64,000 nt of DNA from JALNZF01 sp049793155 (GTDB lineage: Bacteria; Nitrospirota; UBA9217), in the NCBI GenBank assembly GCA_049793155.1, contig JBARBN010000053.1, positions 1 to 64,000 on the forward strand, read 5' to 3'. Of the stretch, positions 1-8,701 are shown in pieces. The translations under genes and the position numbers were made by a program. A model generated the notes under the pieces. The model saw nothing but the letters and a program-made list of their open reading frames with translations. It was not told the origin of the DNA and did no database searches. Numbering within the stretch: position 1 is the first letter of the stretch; every line of letters starts with the position of its first letter.

Positions 1-824
1 CGGATGCCTTCACCGAGCAGATTGTAGCCGAGCACGGTGATGAGAATGGCAAGGCCGGGAAAGGCAGAAAGCCACCAGGCGATCTCAATGTTGTCCTTGC
101 CGGAGGAAAGAAGGCTGCCCCAGCTTGGGGTGGGGGGCTGAACGCCGAGGCCGAGAAAACTCAGGGCCGACTCGATAAGGATCGCGCCGCCGATGCCCAT
201 GGTCGCGGAGACCAGGATCGGGGAGAGGCCGTTCGGCAGGACATGTCTCATGATGATACGGATGTCGGTCGCGCCGATGGCGCGCGCTGCGATCACGAAC
301 TCACGTTCTTTGAGCGAAATGAACTCCGCGCGGATCAGCCGGGCCGGTTCCATCCAACTCGTGAGTCCGATCACGATCATAATATTTATGATGCTCGGCT
401 CCAGGATGGCGATCACGGCCAGTACCAGGAATATCGTAGGGATGCTCAGCATGATATCAACGGCCCTCATGATCGCACTGTCGATGGTCCCGCCGTAGTA
501 GCCTGCAATGGCCCCGAGAATAATTCCGATGATCGTGGCGATCCCGACCGCTACGAAACCAACCTCAAGTGAGATCCTTCCGCCCCAGAGCAGACGCGAG
601 AATACATCCCTGCCCAGATCGTCCGTTCCAAGGGGATGGGAACCGCTCGGGCCGACGAGGATGTTCTTGATGTCTATCGTGGATGGATTATAGGGTGCGA
701 CCAGCGGTGCGCAGATTGACAGGATGAAGACGAGCAGCACGAGCAGCCCGCCGATGACGGCGAACTTGTTCTTCATGAGATAATGAAGTGTTTGTGATGT
801 AAAGGATTCGGTATTAATTGCCAT
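1..824 (-). CDS. Peptide/nickel ABC transporter permease, DppC/OppC type (3' end outside window)
   Basis: Inner-membrane permease of a binding-protein-dependent importer for peptides, nickel or similar substrates. Translating the minus strand from the ATG at 822-824 gives an open frame to the window edge. It shows an N-terminal membrane segment after a short cytoplasmic stretch, a GTDDLGRD motif typical of DppC/OppC, and the permease loop (EFVIAARAIGA followed by HVLPN) that contacts the ATPase. It lies 60 bp downstream of the DppB-type permease on the same strand, the usual B-C order. The ATPases or binding protein probably lie beyond position 1. Family assignment is firm; substrate is unknown. 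The C-terminus is missing because the window ends. Confidence 0.92.
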   Translation of the reverse strand, partial: MAINTESFTSQTLHYLMKNKFAVIGGLLVLLVFILSICAPLVAPYNPSTIDIKNILVGPSGSHPLGTDDLGRDVFSRLLWGGRISLEVGFVAVGIATIIGIILGAIAGYYGGTIDSAIMRAVDIMLSIPTIFLVLAVIAILEPSIINIMIVIGLTSWMEPARLIRAEFISLKEREFVIAARAIGATDIRIIMRHVLPNGLSPILVSATMGIGGAILIESALSFLGLGVQPPTPSWGSLLSSGKDNIEIAWWLSAFPGLAILITVLGYNLLGEGI

Positions 825-847
825 CTGCTGCCCCGCTTTGTTCCTAT

Positions 848-865
848 CGCAGGCTGAAGCCTGCG
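848..865. repeat. Short REP-like hairpin between the two permease genes
   Basis: Perfect 7-bp inverted repeat CGCAGGC/GCCTGCG with a TGAA loop, flanked by GGCTACC on one side. This type of hairpin recurs in intergenic regions of many bacterial genomes. It sits in the 59-bp gap between the dppB-type and dppC-type genes, where it could stabilise the upstream part of the message. Confidence 0.6.
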
Positions 866-883
866 GCTACCACTGTGACCTTA

Positions 884-1855
884 CTATCTCAATCTTACCC
901 TCGGATCAGTAAATGCATAAGCGATGTCCGCCAGGAAGTTTCCGAGCAATGTCAGGAACGCCGCGGGCACCAGTATCCCCATGACGAGGTTATAGTCCCG
1001 CGACAAGACCGACTGGAACATGAGCTGACCCATGCCGGGAATGCCGAAGACCTGTTCAATGATCACACTGCCGCCGATAATGCCCGGCAGTGAAAGTCCG
1101 AGGATGGTGATGACCGGCATCAGCGCATTCCTGAGCGCGTGTTTGTAAATGACCACTGCCTCGGAAAGCCCCTTGGCTCTGGCAGTGCGAATGTAGTCTT
1201 GCCGCATGACCTCAAGCATGTTATTCCGGACATAACGCGAGAATCCGGCCAGACCGCCGAACGACAGCACGAAGACCGGCAGGATAAGATGCCGGGACCT
1301 GTCCACGAGCCTGCCCCAGTCCGAGAGTCCCGTCACATCCAGGCTCTGGATGCCGGATATCGGAAGCACGCCCCACTGCACACCGAACAGATAGATGAGC
1401 AGAAGAGCCAGCCAGAACGAAGGCGTGGAAAAGCCTATGAAGACGAACATGGTCGTGAACCGGTCAAGGAGCGAGTATTGCCGAGTGGCGGACATAATTC
1501 CGATGGGCAGGGCGATCAAAAGGACCAGTCCGAGCGAGAGCAGGTTTATCGTGAGCGTGATCGGGAGGCGTTCAAGGATCTTGTCCTTGACCTTGCGGCC
1601 ATCGGCAAAGGCCTCGCCGAAATCAAGCGTCACGAATTTAGTAAGCCACGTGGCGTATTGCTTGTAAAAGGGCTGGTCAGCTCCGTACAGCTTGCGGAGC
1701 CGCTCACGAGCTTCGGCGGACGCCTTTGCCGAAAACTCCATCTGCGCCTCGGCGGGACCGCCCGGGGCGAGTCGCATGACGCCAAAACTCAGCAGGGTGA
1801 TGCCGAGGAGGATGGGGATCATCAGGAGCGCGCGTTTTATGACATAGAGGAGCAT
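884..1855 (-). CDS. Peptide/nickel ABC transporter permease, DppB/OppB type
   Basis: Inner-membrane permease partner of the DppC-like gene. The 323-residue protein begins with the characteristic N-terminal helix (MLLYVIKRALLMIPILLGIT), then has the periplasmic region, further membrane helices and the EAA-type loop (DYIRTARAKGLSE, then HALRNALMP) that docks on the ATPase. Length is normal for the family. The ATG at 1853-1855 has no clear ribosome-binding site and lies 9 bp after the small upstream gene, so translation is probably coupled. Which substrate is imported cannot be told from the permeases. Confidence 0.93.
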   Translation of the reverse strand: MLLYVIKRALLMIPILLGITLLSFGVMRLAPGGPAEAQMEFSAKASAEARERLRKLYGADQPFYKQYATWLTKFVTLDFGEAFADGRKVKDKILERLPITLTINLLSLGLVLLIALPIGIMSATRQYSLLDRFTTMFVFIGFSTPSFWLALLLIYLFGVQWGVLPISGIQSLDVTGLSDWGRLVDRSRHLILPVFVLSFGGLAGFSRYVRNNMLEVMRQDYIRTARAKGLSEAVVIYKHALRNALMPVITILGLSLPGIIGGSVIIEQVFGIPGMGQLMFQSVLSRDYNLVMGILVPAAFLTLLGNFLADIAYAFTDPRVRLR

Positions 1856-1864
1856 CTGTTGGTT

Positions 1865-2131
1865 TTATTCCGTGACCTTGTATACGAGATCGAAGGGCTT
1901 TGCATGCTGGGAAATCCTGATGCCGGTAAACTGACCGCGAATGGCCTTCTGGACCGGTTTGTGATCGAACTCAAGGACATCGATCTTCTGAGTGAAGTCG
2001 GTGTCGCTTCCCTTGATATGAATGGTATCGCCGATTGCCAGGTCGCCAAAATCAAGCTTGACCGCCGCAAGGGAGGTCTTCTCGAAAAATCTTATCACTG
2101 ATCCGATCCGCTCTTCCATGGGGGTAATCAT
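1865..2131 (-). CDS. Small translation-factor-like beta-barrel protein
   Basis: An 88-residue protein, shorter by 5 if the second ATG (MEERIG) is used. It resembles the EF-Tu domain-2-like barrel found alone or fused to U32 peptidases: the pattern VIRFFEK, GDLAIGDTIHIKG, then a hydrophobic strand pair, and a C-terminal GIRISQHAKPFDLVYKV. Such barrels can bind nucleotide or RNA, but this stand-alone form has no assigned role that I know of. It is the first gene of the leftward cluster with the two permeases, 9 bp upstream of dppB. I cannot see a clear SD for either start. Confidence 0.7.
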   Translation of the reverse strand: MITPMEERIGSVIRFFEKTSLAAVKLDFGDLAIGDTIHIKGSDTDFTQKIDVLEFDHKPVQKAIRGQFTGIRISQHAKPFDLVYKVTE

Positions 2132-2276
2132 AGTATAAAACTCGCATCATTTCAAGGGAAAAGGGTAAGGAGTACAAAAGGAGGTCAGAATAAAGACATT
2201 CAGAAGACGGATGGACTCAACATTTTTAGTTCATTGCCTGCTTGCTGCCTCCCGTGGTCCCGACGGGACATAGCGC

Positions 2277-2305
2277 TTGACAATGCGGAGGAGTGTGAGT
2301 ATTAT
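2277..2305 (+). promoter_or_regulatory. Sigma70-type promoter of the tRNA-Pro gene
   Basis: TTGACA at 2277-2282, a 17-bp spacer and TATTAT at 2300-2305, 40 bp before the tRNA-Pro gene. Both boxes and the spacing are near consensus. The predicted start is near 2312. Confidence 0.7.
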
Positions 2306-2345
2306 ATGGCCTACCAGTCAGGGTATAAATGGAGCTTTTGTACCG

Positions 2346-2422
<77 letters not shown>

Positions 2423-2423
2423 G

Positions 2424-2518
2424 TTTGAAAAATTTGAAATTGAAGATTGGAAATTGTAAATTTTGAATTGTGCAGGAAGATCTAAAGTCGCAACTTTCCA
2501 ATTTCCCATTTACAATAC
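2424..2518. repeat. AT-rich imperfect inverted repeat between tRNA genes
   Basis: The left part (ATTGTAAA at 2453-2460 and neighbouring GGAAATT) is mirrored by AATTTCC and TTTACAAT at 2509-2516. It belongs to the same style of intergenic repeat as those at 48311-48418 and 59557-59659. Confidence 0.45.
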
Positions 2519-2529
2519 GCGAAGCGATT

Positions 2530-2606
2530 GCGCCTGTAGCTCAGATGGATAGAGCAACAGCCTTCTAAGCTGTGGGCCAGGGGTTCGATTCCCTTCAGGC
2601 GCACCA
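2530..2606 (+). tRNA. tRNA-Arg (anticodon TCT)
   Basis: The acceptor stem GCGCCTG pairs with CAGGCGC, followed by A and an encoded CCA. The anticodon stem ACAGC/GCTGT encloses the loop CTTCTAA, so the anticodon is TCT, reading AGA/AGG. Confidence 0.96.
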
Positions 2607-2700
2607 ATAAAATAGTAAACGTGAGCAAGTGCGTGAAGGAAAATTGAGAAGGTCTCCTTTCAGGCCTGAATAGAATCAAATGCGGTATACGGATTGTTTG

Positions 2701-2729
2701 TTGACAAATCGAACGTGGCACTATAAAAT
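2701..2729 (+). promoter_or_regulatory. Sigma70-type promoter of the tRNA-His gene
   Basis: TTGACA at 2701-2706, a 17-bp spacer and TAAAAT at 2724-2729, 44 bp upstream of the tRNA-His gene. This suggests the cluster is not one transcription unit. Confidence 0.6.
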
Positions 2730-2772
2730 TAATCAGTTTCTCGATCCGCAATCCGTTTTCAAAAAATAACAT

Positions 2773-2849
2773 GGTGGGCGTAGCTCAGTTGGTAGAGCTC
2801 CAGGTTGTGGCCCTGGTGGCCGCGGGTTCAAGCCCCGTCGCTCACCCCA
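2773..2849 (+). tRNA. tRNA-His (anticodon GTG)
   Basis: The loop TTGTGGC gives anticodon GTG. The extra 5' G at position 2773 can pair with the C before CCA, the G-1 identity element of tRNA-His. Acceptor GTGGGCG/CGCTCAC; CCA is encoded at 2847-2849. Confidence 0.96.
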
Positions 2850-2911
2850 AATTTCGATCGTAGAGACGGTCACGTCGGCCGTCTCTACAGCTTTTATAAG
2901 GTGTTTTTGAC

Positions 2912-2988
<77 letters not shown>

Positions 2989-3067
2989 GAATCGCAATTC
3001 AAAGCAGCACCCGGCAAAGAGTGCGAACAAGAAACTATTTGCAATTTCCAATGAAGCGAAGCGACAA

Positions 3068-3144
3068 GCGCCTGTAGCTCAGCTGGATAGAGCGTTGGCC
3101 TCCGAAGCCAAAGGTCGTGGGTCCGACTCCCGCCAGGCGCACCA
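3068..3144 (+). tRNA. tRNA-Arg (anticodon CCG)
   Basis: Acceptor GCGCCTG/CAGGCGC, encoded CCA, anticodon stem TTGGC/GCCAA with loop CTCCGAA, so the anticodon is CCG. Its acceptor and D-arm are nearly the same as those of the TCT isoacceptor at 2530, which suggests duplication within the cluster. Confidence 0.96.
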
Positions 3145-3205
3145 TAAAAAATCAGTGCGTCAACGATCAACCCGTTCGAGATACCTTTGAGAACCGCGAC
3201 CTCTG

Positions 3206-3299
3206 TGTCATTCTGAGCAAAGCGAAGAATCCTGGTTGTCAAATCTATCGAAAAACCCTTCTCGCTGCTCAGAGCGCTGCCTTGAGCCTGCCGAAGGGG
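3206..3299. repeat. Dispersed repeat fragments in the tRNA cluster
   Basis: Positions 3206-3235 carry a TCATTCTGAGC...GCGAAGAATC type element and 3281-3299 carry GAGCCTGCCGAAGG. Both are recognisable as dispersed intergenic repeats that occur in many unrelated bacterial genomes. I see no gene in this 276-bp gap. Confidence 0.5.
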
Positions 3300-3356
3300 T
3301 GATGCATCCGACTTTTTAGGCGCGCATCAATTTTTTACAGGCCGTTGAATTTTTTG

Positions 3357-3385
3357 TTGCATCAGGCGTTAAAGATAAGTATAAT
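3357..3385 (+). promoter_or_regulatory. Promoter of tRNA-Lys/tRNA-Leu, possibly also tig
   Basis: TTGCAT at 3357-3362, a 17-bp spacer and a perfect TATAAT at 3380-3385, 35 bp before tRNA-Lys. Read-through from the two tRNAs could feed the tig gene, since no other clear promoter is seen before it. Confidence 0.65.
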
Positions 3386-3420
3386 AACCGCTCTTTGTAT
3401 CTGATACTCTCATCGCGTAT

Positions 3421-3496
<76 letters not shown>

Positions 3497-3508
3497 TATT
3501 AAAACTCA

Positions 3509-3563
3509 GGGAGCAGTGAGCAGCAGGCAGCGGGTCGTGATGGCTGCTTTACGTTCACTGCTT
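3509..3563. repeat. Imperfect inverted repeat between tRNA-Lys and tRNA-Leu
   Basis: AGCAGTGAGCAGCAGGCAGC on the left is loosely mirrored by GCTGCTTTACGTTCACTGCT on the right. It resembles the other long intergenic inverted repeats of this window. Confidence 0.4.
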
Positions 3564-3577
3564 TCTTTGTTCCTGAA

Positions 3578-3660
3578 GCGAGAGTGGCGGAACTGGCAGA
3601 CGCGCCAGACTTAGGATCTGGTGGGCGACCATGGGGGTTCAAGTCCCCCCTCTCGCACCA
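3578..3660 (+). tRNA. tRNA-Leu (anticodon TAG)
   Basis: An 83-nt class II tRNA with a long variable arm. The acceptor GCGAGAG pairs with CTCTCGC, CCA is encoded at 3658-3660, and the anticodon stem CCAGA/TCTGG with loop CTTAGGA gives TAG. Confidence 0.96.
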
Positions 3661-3731
3661 ATCAGAGAAGAGCGGTTGATGATCAGTTGCGAATTAAATC
3701 TTCATTTTCTGAATCTCTTACAGGGGGAACA

Positions 3732-5012
3732 ATGAAAGCTGTCGTGGAAGAAATAAATTCGGTAAAGAAAAAGATCAATATCGAAATTGAGCCCGAGTCC
3801 GTGGCCAAGGAGATGAACAAGGCGATCAAGGACGTTGCTAAAAAGGCAAAGATACCCGGTTTCCGTCCCGGCAAGGCGCCGAACAATGTAGTGGAAAAAC
3901 ACTATGGCGAAGAGGTCAGGTCCGAGGTAATGAACAGGCTCATCTCGGATTCGTATCTCATGGCGCTCCAGGAGAACAAGCTCAGCCCCGTGGATATGCC
4001 GAAGATCGAAAATATAACGACGCTTGCCAAGGGCTCCCCGCTGAGCTTTACCGCCATCGTGGAGGTGCGCCCGAGCATCACGCTCGGCACCTACGACGGG
4101 ATCGAAGTGAAGGAACAGGACCTTGTGGTGACGGACCAGGAATTGAACCAGACGCTTGATCGTCTCCGGGAGATGTACGCGCAGCTTGAAGTTGTCGAGG
4201 GACAGGCACTTGCGAAGGACCATACGGCGATCATCGACTTCGAGGGGTTCCACGACGGAAAGACCATCGAAGGCGCCAAGGCTGCGGACCACGTGCTTGC
4301 CATGGGATCAGGCAATCTGATCCCGGGTTTCGAGGAGCAGCTTATCGGCATGAAGAAGGACGAGACACGTGAGATACAGGTCACGTTCCCGGCGGATTAT
4401 ACCAATAAGGAGATAGCCGGGAAGGAAGCGCGCTTTACGGTGACGCTCAAAGAGATCAAGAAGAAGGTCCTCCCCGAGCTGAATGATGAATTTGCGAAGG
4501 ATACGGGGGGCAACAAGACGGTCGAAGAGTTGAAGGCGCGGATCAAGGAAGATCTCGAAGCGCGAAAGCGCGACGAGCAAGGGTCTGCCCAGCGCGAGGA
4601 ATTGATGTCTAAATTGGTGGACGCTCATGAGTTCGAAGTGCCTCAGGGCATGGTGGAACATGAACTTCAGGCCATGGCGCGGCAGCAGGCCACCCGCTTT
4701 GCCCGGCAGGGCATGGACATCAAGTCCTTTGATGCAAAGAAGTTCATGGAGAAGAACCGGGACCTGGCCGTTAAGCGGGTCAAGGGGATCCTGCTGCTCG
4801 AAGAGATAGCCGAAAAAGAAAAGATCGAAGTTACCGACCAGGAATTTGCCGCATCCATCGCGGCGATGGCGAAGGAAGCGGGACAGACCGCGGATGCGGT
4901 CAAAAAATATTACGAATCGAAGGATGGAGGTCTTGATAACCTGCGCGCCTCTCTGGTTCAGGAAAAGACATTCGGTCTCTTGATTTCGCGTGCGAAGAAG
5001 GTTTATAATTAA
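3732..5012 (+). CDS. tig: Trigger factor
   Basis: Ribosome-associated chaperone and prolyl isomerase that meets nascent chains at the exit tunnel. The 426-residue product has the N-terminal ribosome-binding domain with the signature GFRPGKAP near residue 47, the FKBP-type PPIase domain (DHTAIIDFEGFHDGK, MGSGNLIPGFEEQLIGM), and a long helical C-terminal chaperone domain. Length is normal. I chose the ATG at 3732 because an AGGGGG site lies just upstream and the protein then begins MKAVVEEINSVKKK, as in the family; an open frame extends back into tRNA-Leu but is not expected to be used. clpP and clpX follow, the common tig-clpP-clpX order. Confidence 0.97.
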   Translation: MKAVVEEINSVKKKINIEIEPESVAKEMNKAIKDVAKKAKIPGFRPGKAPNNVVEKHYGEEVRSEVMNRLISDSYLMALQENKLSPVDMPKIENITTLAKGSPLSFTAIVEVRPSITLGTYDGIEVKEQDLVVTDQELNQTLDRLREMYAQLEVVEGQALAKDHTAIIDFEGFHDGKTIEGAKAADHVLAMGSGNLIPGFEEQLIGMKKDETREIQVTFPADYTNKEIAGKEARFTVTLKEIKKKVLPELNDEFAKDTGGNKTVEELKARIKEDLEARKRDEQGSAQREELMSKLVDAHEFEVPQGMVEHELQAMARQQATRFARQGMDIKSFDAKKFMEKNRDLAVKRVKGILLLEEIAEKEKIEVTDQEFAASIAAMAKEAGQTADAVKKYYESKDGGLDNLRASLVQEKTFGLLISRAKKVYN

Positions 5013-5120
5013 CATCAGGAAGGATCAAAGAATTCAGGCTTAAGAGGGTATACAGTCACCGTGAGATCCAGGAGGTTGTTGCGGCCTCCGCTTTTCAGTG
5101 ACAGTCCCGAAGGAGAATAC

Positions 5121-5726
5121 ATGTCATTGATCCCCATGGTAATAGAACAGACAAGCCGGGGCGAGCGGGCGTATGATATTTACTCCCGTTTGTTGAAGGA
5201 CCGGATCATCTTCCTCGGCACGCCGATAGATGATATTGTGGCGAACACCGTGATCGCGCAGCTCCTCTTCCTTGAGGCCGATGACCCGGACAAGGACATT
5301 TATATTTACATCAATTCGCCGGGAGGCATCGTGACCGCCGGGCTGGCGATCTATGACACCATGAATTACATCAAATCCCCGGTCTCGACCATTTGCATCG
5401 GCCAGGCCGCGAGCATGGGCGCTCTGCTGCTGGCATCGGGCGCCAAGGGCAAGCGATTCTCTCTGCCTCACGCCCGTATCATGATACACCAGCCCATGGG
5501 CGGGTTCCAGGGCCAGGCCACGGACATCGAGATCCATGCCAAGGAAATGCTGAAGATGAAGGATACGCTGAACAGGATCCTGGCGAATCACACGGGGCAG
5601 CCGATCGAAAAGATCCATGAGGATACGGACCGGGACTATTTCATGTCCGGCGAAGACGCGAAGGCATATGGTCTTGTCGACGAGGTCATTGCCAAAAAGA
5701 TGCCTCTGCTGGTGAAGGAGAAGTGA
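5121..5726 (+). CDS. clpP: ATP-dependent Clp protease proteolytic subunit
   Basis: Serine protease subunit that forms the tetradecameric barrel of ClpXP. The 201-residue product has the catalytic triad in its usual contexts: Ser in GQAASMGALLL, His in HARIMIHQP and Asp in DTDRDYFMS. The start is the ATG at 5121, with an AAGGAG site 7 bp upstream; the 20 codons before it in the same frame are untranslated leader. It is 4 bp from clpX, whose ribosome-binding site lies inside the last codons of clpP, so the two are almost certainly co-translated. Confidence 0.97.
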   Translation: MSLIPMVIEQTSRGERAYDIYSRLLKDRIIFLGTPIDDIVANTVIAQLLFLEADDPDKDIYIYINSPGGIVTAGLAIYDTMNYIKSPVSTICIGQAASMGALLLASGAKGKRFSLPHARIMIHQPMGGFQGQATDIEIHAKEMLKMKDTLNRILANHTGQPIEKIHEDTDRDYFMSGEDAKAYGLVDEVIAKKMPLLVKEK

Positions 5727-5730
5727 CCCT

Positions 5731-6975
5731 ATGACGGATAAGAAAGAACATACAACGACCCCGCTCAGGTGTTCGTTCTGCGGCAAGGGGCAGGAAGAAG
5801 TAAAAAAACTGATCGCGGGCCCGTCGGTTTTCATCTGTAACGAATGCGTGGACCTGTGCAACGAGATCATCGCCGAGGAATGGGAAGAGACCAAAGAAGC
5901 GAAGGTCCCGCGGCTTCCGAAACCGTCCGAGATCAAGCGAAGCCTCGATGAATATGTGATCGGGCAGGAGCGCGCCAAGAAGATCCTGTCGGTGGCCGTG
6001 CATAACCATTACAAGCGCATCGGCGTGCAGCACGAGATCGGCGACGAGGTCGAACTCCAGAAAAGCAACATCCTGCTGATCGGTCCCACGGGCGTGGGTA
6101 AAACATTGCTTGCCCAGACCCTGGCGAGGATCCTCGACGTGCCCTTCACCATCGCCGATGCCACGACACTTACCGAGGCCGGGTATGTGGGCGAGGATGT
6201 GGAGAATATCATCCTCAAACTGCTCCAGAACGCCAACTACGACGTGGAGCGGGCGCAGCGCGGCATTGTGTACATTGACGAGATCGACAAGATCAGCCGC
6301 AAGTCCGAAAGCCCTTCGATCACCCGCGACGTCTCGGGCGAGGGTGTTCAGCAGGCGCTTCTCAAGCTCATCGAAGGTACGGTCGCCAGCGTTCCGCCGC
6401 AGGGAGGCCGGAAACATCCGCACCAGGAGTTCATCCAGGTGGACACCAAGAACATCCTGTTCGTATGCGGCGGGGCTTTCGTCGGCCTCGACACGATCAT
6501 CGAGCAGCGCGTTGGCCAGAAGACCATGGGTTTCGGCGCCGATATCCAGAGCAAGAAAGAGCGGAAGTTCTCTGATACGCTCGCCAGCCTTCAGCCCGGG
6601 GACCTGCTCAAATACGGGCTCATCCCGGAGTTCATCGGCCGCATGCCGGTCGTGGCAACGCTCGAAGAGCTCGATGAACGTTCGTTGATCGACATCCTCA
6701 CGCGTCCCAAGAACGCGCTCATAAAGCAGTATCAGAAGCTCCTTTCGCTCGAGGGCTGCAAGCTCCGTTTCACCGAAGGCGCGCTGACTGCCATTGCCAG
6801 AAAAGCGATCAGCCGCAAGACGGGCGCCCGGGGCCTTCGCGCCATCCTCGAGGACGTGATGCTGAACGTTATGTACGACGTCCCTTCCCAGCCCGGCATC
6901 CGCGAGTGCCTCATCAGCGAAGAGGTGATCACCGAAGGAGCGGAACCGCTGCTCATCTACGAGAAGATCGCGTAG
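5731..6975 (+). CDS. clpX: ATP-dependent Clp protease ATP-binding subunit ClpX
   Basis: AAA+ unfoldase that feeds substrates to ClpP. The 414-residue product starts with the C4 zinc-binding domain (CSFC near residue 15, CNECVDLC near 37), then the Walker A GPTGVGKT, the Walker B DEIDKI, the IGF-type ClpP loop region and the sensor II motif GARGLRAI near the C-terminus. Length is normal. The ATG at 5731 follows AAGGAG located in the end of clpP. Downstream is a repeat element and then engB. Confidence 0.97.
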   Translation: MTDKKEHTTTPLRCSFCGKGQEEVKKLIAGPSVFICNECVDLCNEIIAEEWEETKEAKVPRLPKPSEIKRSLDEYVIGQERAKKILSVAVHNHYKRIGVQHEIGDEVELQKSNILLIGPTGVGKTLLAQTLARILDVPFTIADATTLTEAGYVGEDVENIILKLLQNANYDVERAQRGIVYIDEIDKISRKSESPSITRDVSGEGVQQALLKLIEGTVASVPPQGGRKHPHQEFIQVDTKNILFVCGGAFVGLDTIIEQRVGQKTMGFGADIQSKKERKFSDTLASLQPGDLLKYGLIPEFIGRMPVVATLEELDERSLIDILTRPKNALIKQYQKLLSLEGCKLRFTEGALTAIARKAISRKTGARGLRAILEDVMLNVMYDVPSQPGIRECLISEEVITEGAEPLLIYEKIA

Positions 6976-7003
6976 CCAGAAGCAGGAGACAGGAGCCCGT
7001 ATT

Positions 7004-7059
7004 CAGGGGTCAGAAGAAATAATTTATTCTCACTTCGGGCTCCCGGCTTCTGACCCCTG
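7004..7059. repeat. Inverted repeat directly upstream of engB
   Basis: CAGGGGTCAGAAG at 7004-7016 is perfectly mirrored by CTTCTGACCCCTG at 7047-7059, with a further outer match around CAGGAGCCCG/CGGGCTCCCG. The hairpin ends 10 bp before the engB ATG. It is one of a family of such elements in this window. Confidence 0.75.
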
Positions 7060-7069
7060 ATCTCTCATC

Positions 7070-7681
7070 ATGAAAATACTCTCAGCCGAATTCGTCATCA
7101 GCGCCGTCGGACCGAAGCAGTTCCCGCAGGACGGCAGACCCCAGATCGCCATTGCCGGCCGTTCGAATGTTGGAAAATCCTCGATCATCAACTCGCTGCT
7201 TCACCGAAAGAACCTGGTAAAGACGAGCCAGACGCCCGGCAAGACCCAGCTTATCAACTTTTTCATCATCAATGGATCTTTCTACTTTGTGGACCTGCCG
7301 GGATACGGCTATGCGCGCGTCCCCCATGCAGTGACCGATGCCTGGGCGCCGATGATCGAGGGTTATCTGAAAAACTCGCCGCGTCTGTCCGCGGTCGTCG
7401 TCCTGCTCGATTGCAGGAGAGAACCCGATGAGCGTGACGTTCAACTGATCGAATGGCTCCGGCAGTACGATATTCCTGTCATCTTCGCACTGACGAAGAT
7501 CGATAAACTGAACCGGCAGGAGACCGAGCGGGCCCGACGGGGCATGAGCCTGGCACTCGGGACTGCCAATGAAATGATCCTCACCTCTGCCAAAGGCGGG
7601 CAGGGTATCAAAGAGCTCTGGTCCGCAATAATAAAAAAATTAAAAGAGCCGGGAATCGGAACGCAGGGGTCAGAGGCGTAG
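7070..7681 (+). CDS. engB: Ribosome biogenesis GTP-binding protein YsxC/EngB
   Basis: Small GTPase needed for assembly of the large ribosomal subunit. The 203-residue product has the G1 motif GRSNVGKSS near residue 29, switch region TPGKTQ, the G3 motif DLPGYG, the G4 motif TKID and the G5 region TSAKGGQG. The ATG at 7070 has no clear SD: the inverted repeat at 7004-7059 occupies the leader, so the repeat may control its translation. Confidence 0.95.
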   Translation: MKILSAEFVISAVGPKQFPQDGRPQIAIAGRSNVGKSSIINSLLHRKNLVKTSQTPGKTQLINFFIINGSFYFVDLPGYGYARVPHAVTDAWAPMIEGYLKNSPRLSAVVVLLDCRREPDERDVQLIEWLRQYDIPVIFALTKIDKLNRQETERARRGMSLALGTANEMILTSAKGGQGIKELWSAIIKKLKEPGIGTQGSEA

Positions 7682-7798
7682 TGTTGATCGCCTTTTTCCC
7701 TTTTTTCTGATCTCGTTCTCCGTCTTCAGACTTCCCTCATTTCATTTGTGAATCCCTACAGCTTAATAAAGGTCGTCATTAGCAACCGGAAACTTTTT

Positions 7799-7820
7799 TT
7801 CTGTTATACTAACAACAGAA
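7799..7820. promoter_or_regulatory. Inverted repeat over a -10-like box upstream of the cytochrome operon
   Basis: TTCTGTT at 7799-7805 is mirrored by AACAGAA at 7814-7820 with an 8-bp spacer that contains TATACT, a good -10 box. No good -35 box is seen. An activator- or repressor-controlled promoter for the gene cluster starting at 7952 is plausible. The rest of the 270-bp gap shows nothing I recognise. Confidence 0.4.
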
Positions 7821-7951
7821 TCGTCTCTGAGAGTGCAGATGTGCGGATACGACGCTGAAATAAGTCTATAGTTGCAGTGCCGGAATGGCAATAAAGTTAT
7901 CGTTGGTTATGAAAGCTTAACGTGTACGCTTTATTAATGAAGGAGTCAGTG

Positions 7952-8677
7952 ATGCAAAAGGCATCTGTTTTATGCTTCACGCTGGCAATGTGTTTTTATT
8001 TTACCCATGCCTCCTTTGCTTATGAAACGATTCCTTTCAAAAATGGCGGAAACATCGAGGGCACGGTGGAGTTTGCCGGGGCACAGGTACCAAGTGATCC
8101 CATTGTCTCACTTACCTCCGAGACGGAATTCTGTGGTAACAGCATGCCCGCCCAACAATACCTGATCAGGAATAGAAAGGTCCAGAATGTGATCCTTTTC
8201 CTGGATGGCATCAAGGCAGGAAAGGCGATTCCCCGGGAGGCGCTTACGGTGACGAGTCGAAAATGCGCATTCGTTCCTCATGTTGCGGCGGGATTCAAGG
8301 GAAATAAGATCATCTTGAAGACCGATGATCCGGTATTCCATGCCTTTGATATTCATGCTTCCATAAGCGGCAAGGAGATCTATCACGTCGCTCTTCATGA
8401 AAAAGATTCCTCGGTGACAAAAACTCTTTCGAAGGACGGTCTTCTGGATCTCACGTGTTATACCCATCCCTGGCAGCATGCATACGTCTATATTTTTGAT
8501 CATCCGTATGTAGCGATTACAGATGAAAAGGGTGAATTTGTCATCAAAGACATTCTCCCGGGAACCTATACGGTCAAAGCCTGGCACGAAGCGCTGGAGA
8601 TAACAGAGATCCGGGATATAAAAGTTGAAAGCGGGAAAACCAGCACCATTAAAGTCAAGTACAACAAGGAGCATTAA
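7952..8677 (+). CDS. Periplasmic cupredoxin-like protein with C-terminal CarboxypepD_reg-like fold, copy 1
   Basis: A 241-residue exported protein with a signal peptide ending at SFA. The middle part has the order expected for a type I copper site: His130 (DPVFH), then Cys169-Tyr-Thr-His172-Pro-Trp-Gln175. This matches the amicyanin-like C-x2-H-x2-M ligand loop except that Met is replaced by Gln, an axial ligand known from stellacyanins. The C-terminal part (KGEFVIKDILPGTYTVKAWHEAL) looks like a carboxypeptidase-regulatory-like beta-sandwich. It is a tandem paralogue of the next gene. ATG 7952 is chosen for its AAGGAG site; an upstream in-frame start exists. Likely an electron carrier in this operon. 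Confidence 0.8.
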   Translation: MQKASVLCFTLAMCFYFTHASFAYETIPFKNGGNIEGTVEFAGAQVPSDPIVSLTSETEFCGNSMPAQQYLIRNRKVQNVILFLDGIKAGKAIPREALTVTSRKCAFVPHVAAGFKGNKIILKTDDPVFHAFDIHASISGKEIYHVALHEKDSSVTKTLSKDGLLDLTCYTHPWQHAYVYIFDHPYVAITDEKGEFVIKDILPGTYTVKAWHEALEITEIRDIKVESGKTSTIKVKYNKEH

Positions 8678-8701
8678 TCTTTCTTACTGAGGAGGTTCGT
8701 G

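Noticed and set aside
1139..2101. 320-codon plus-strand frame opposite the dppB-type permease
   Set aside because: Shadow of the permease; composition is charged and low in hydrophobic residues, with no motif or SD.
3702..5015. Long minus-strand frames opposite tig (196 and 235 codons)
   Set aside because: They are shadows of the trigger factor gene; tig has family motifs along its full length and the antisense products match nothing.
5124..5978. 284-codon minus-strand frame opposite clpP/clpX
   Set aside because: Antisense shadow of two conserved genes with full-length family matches.
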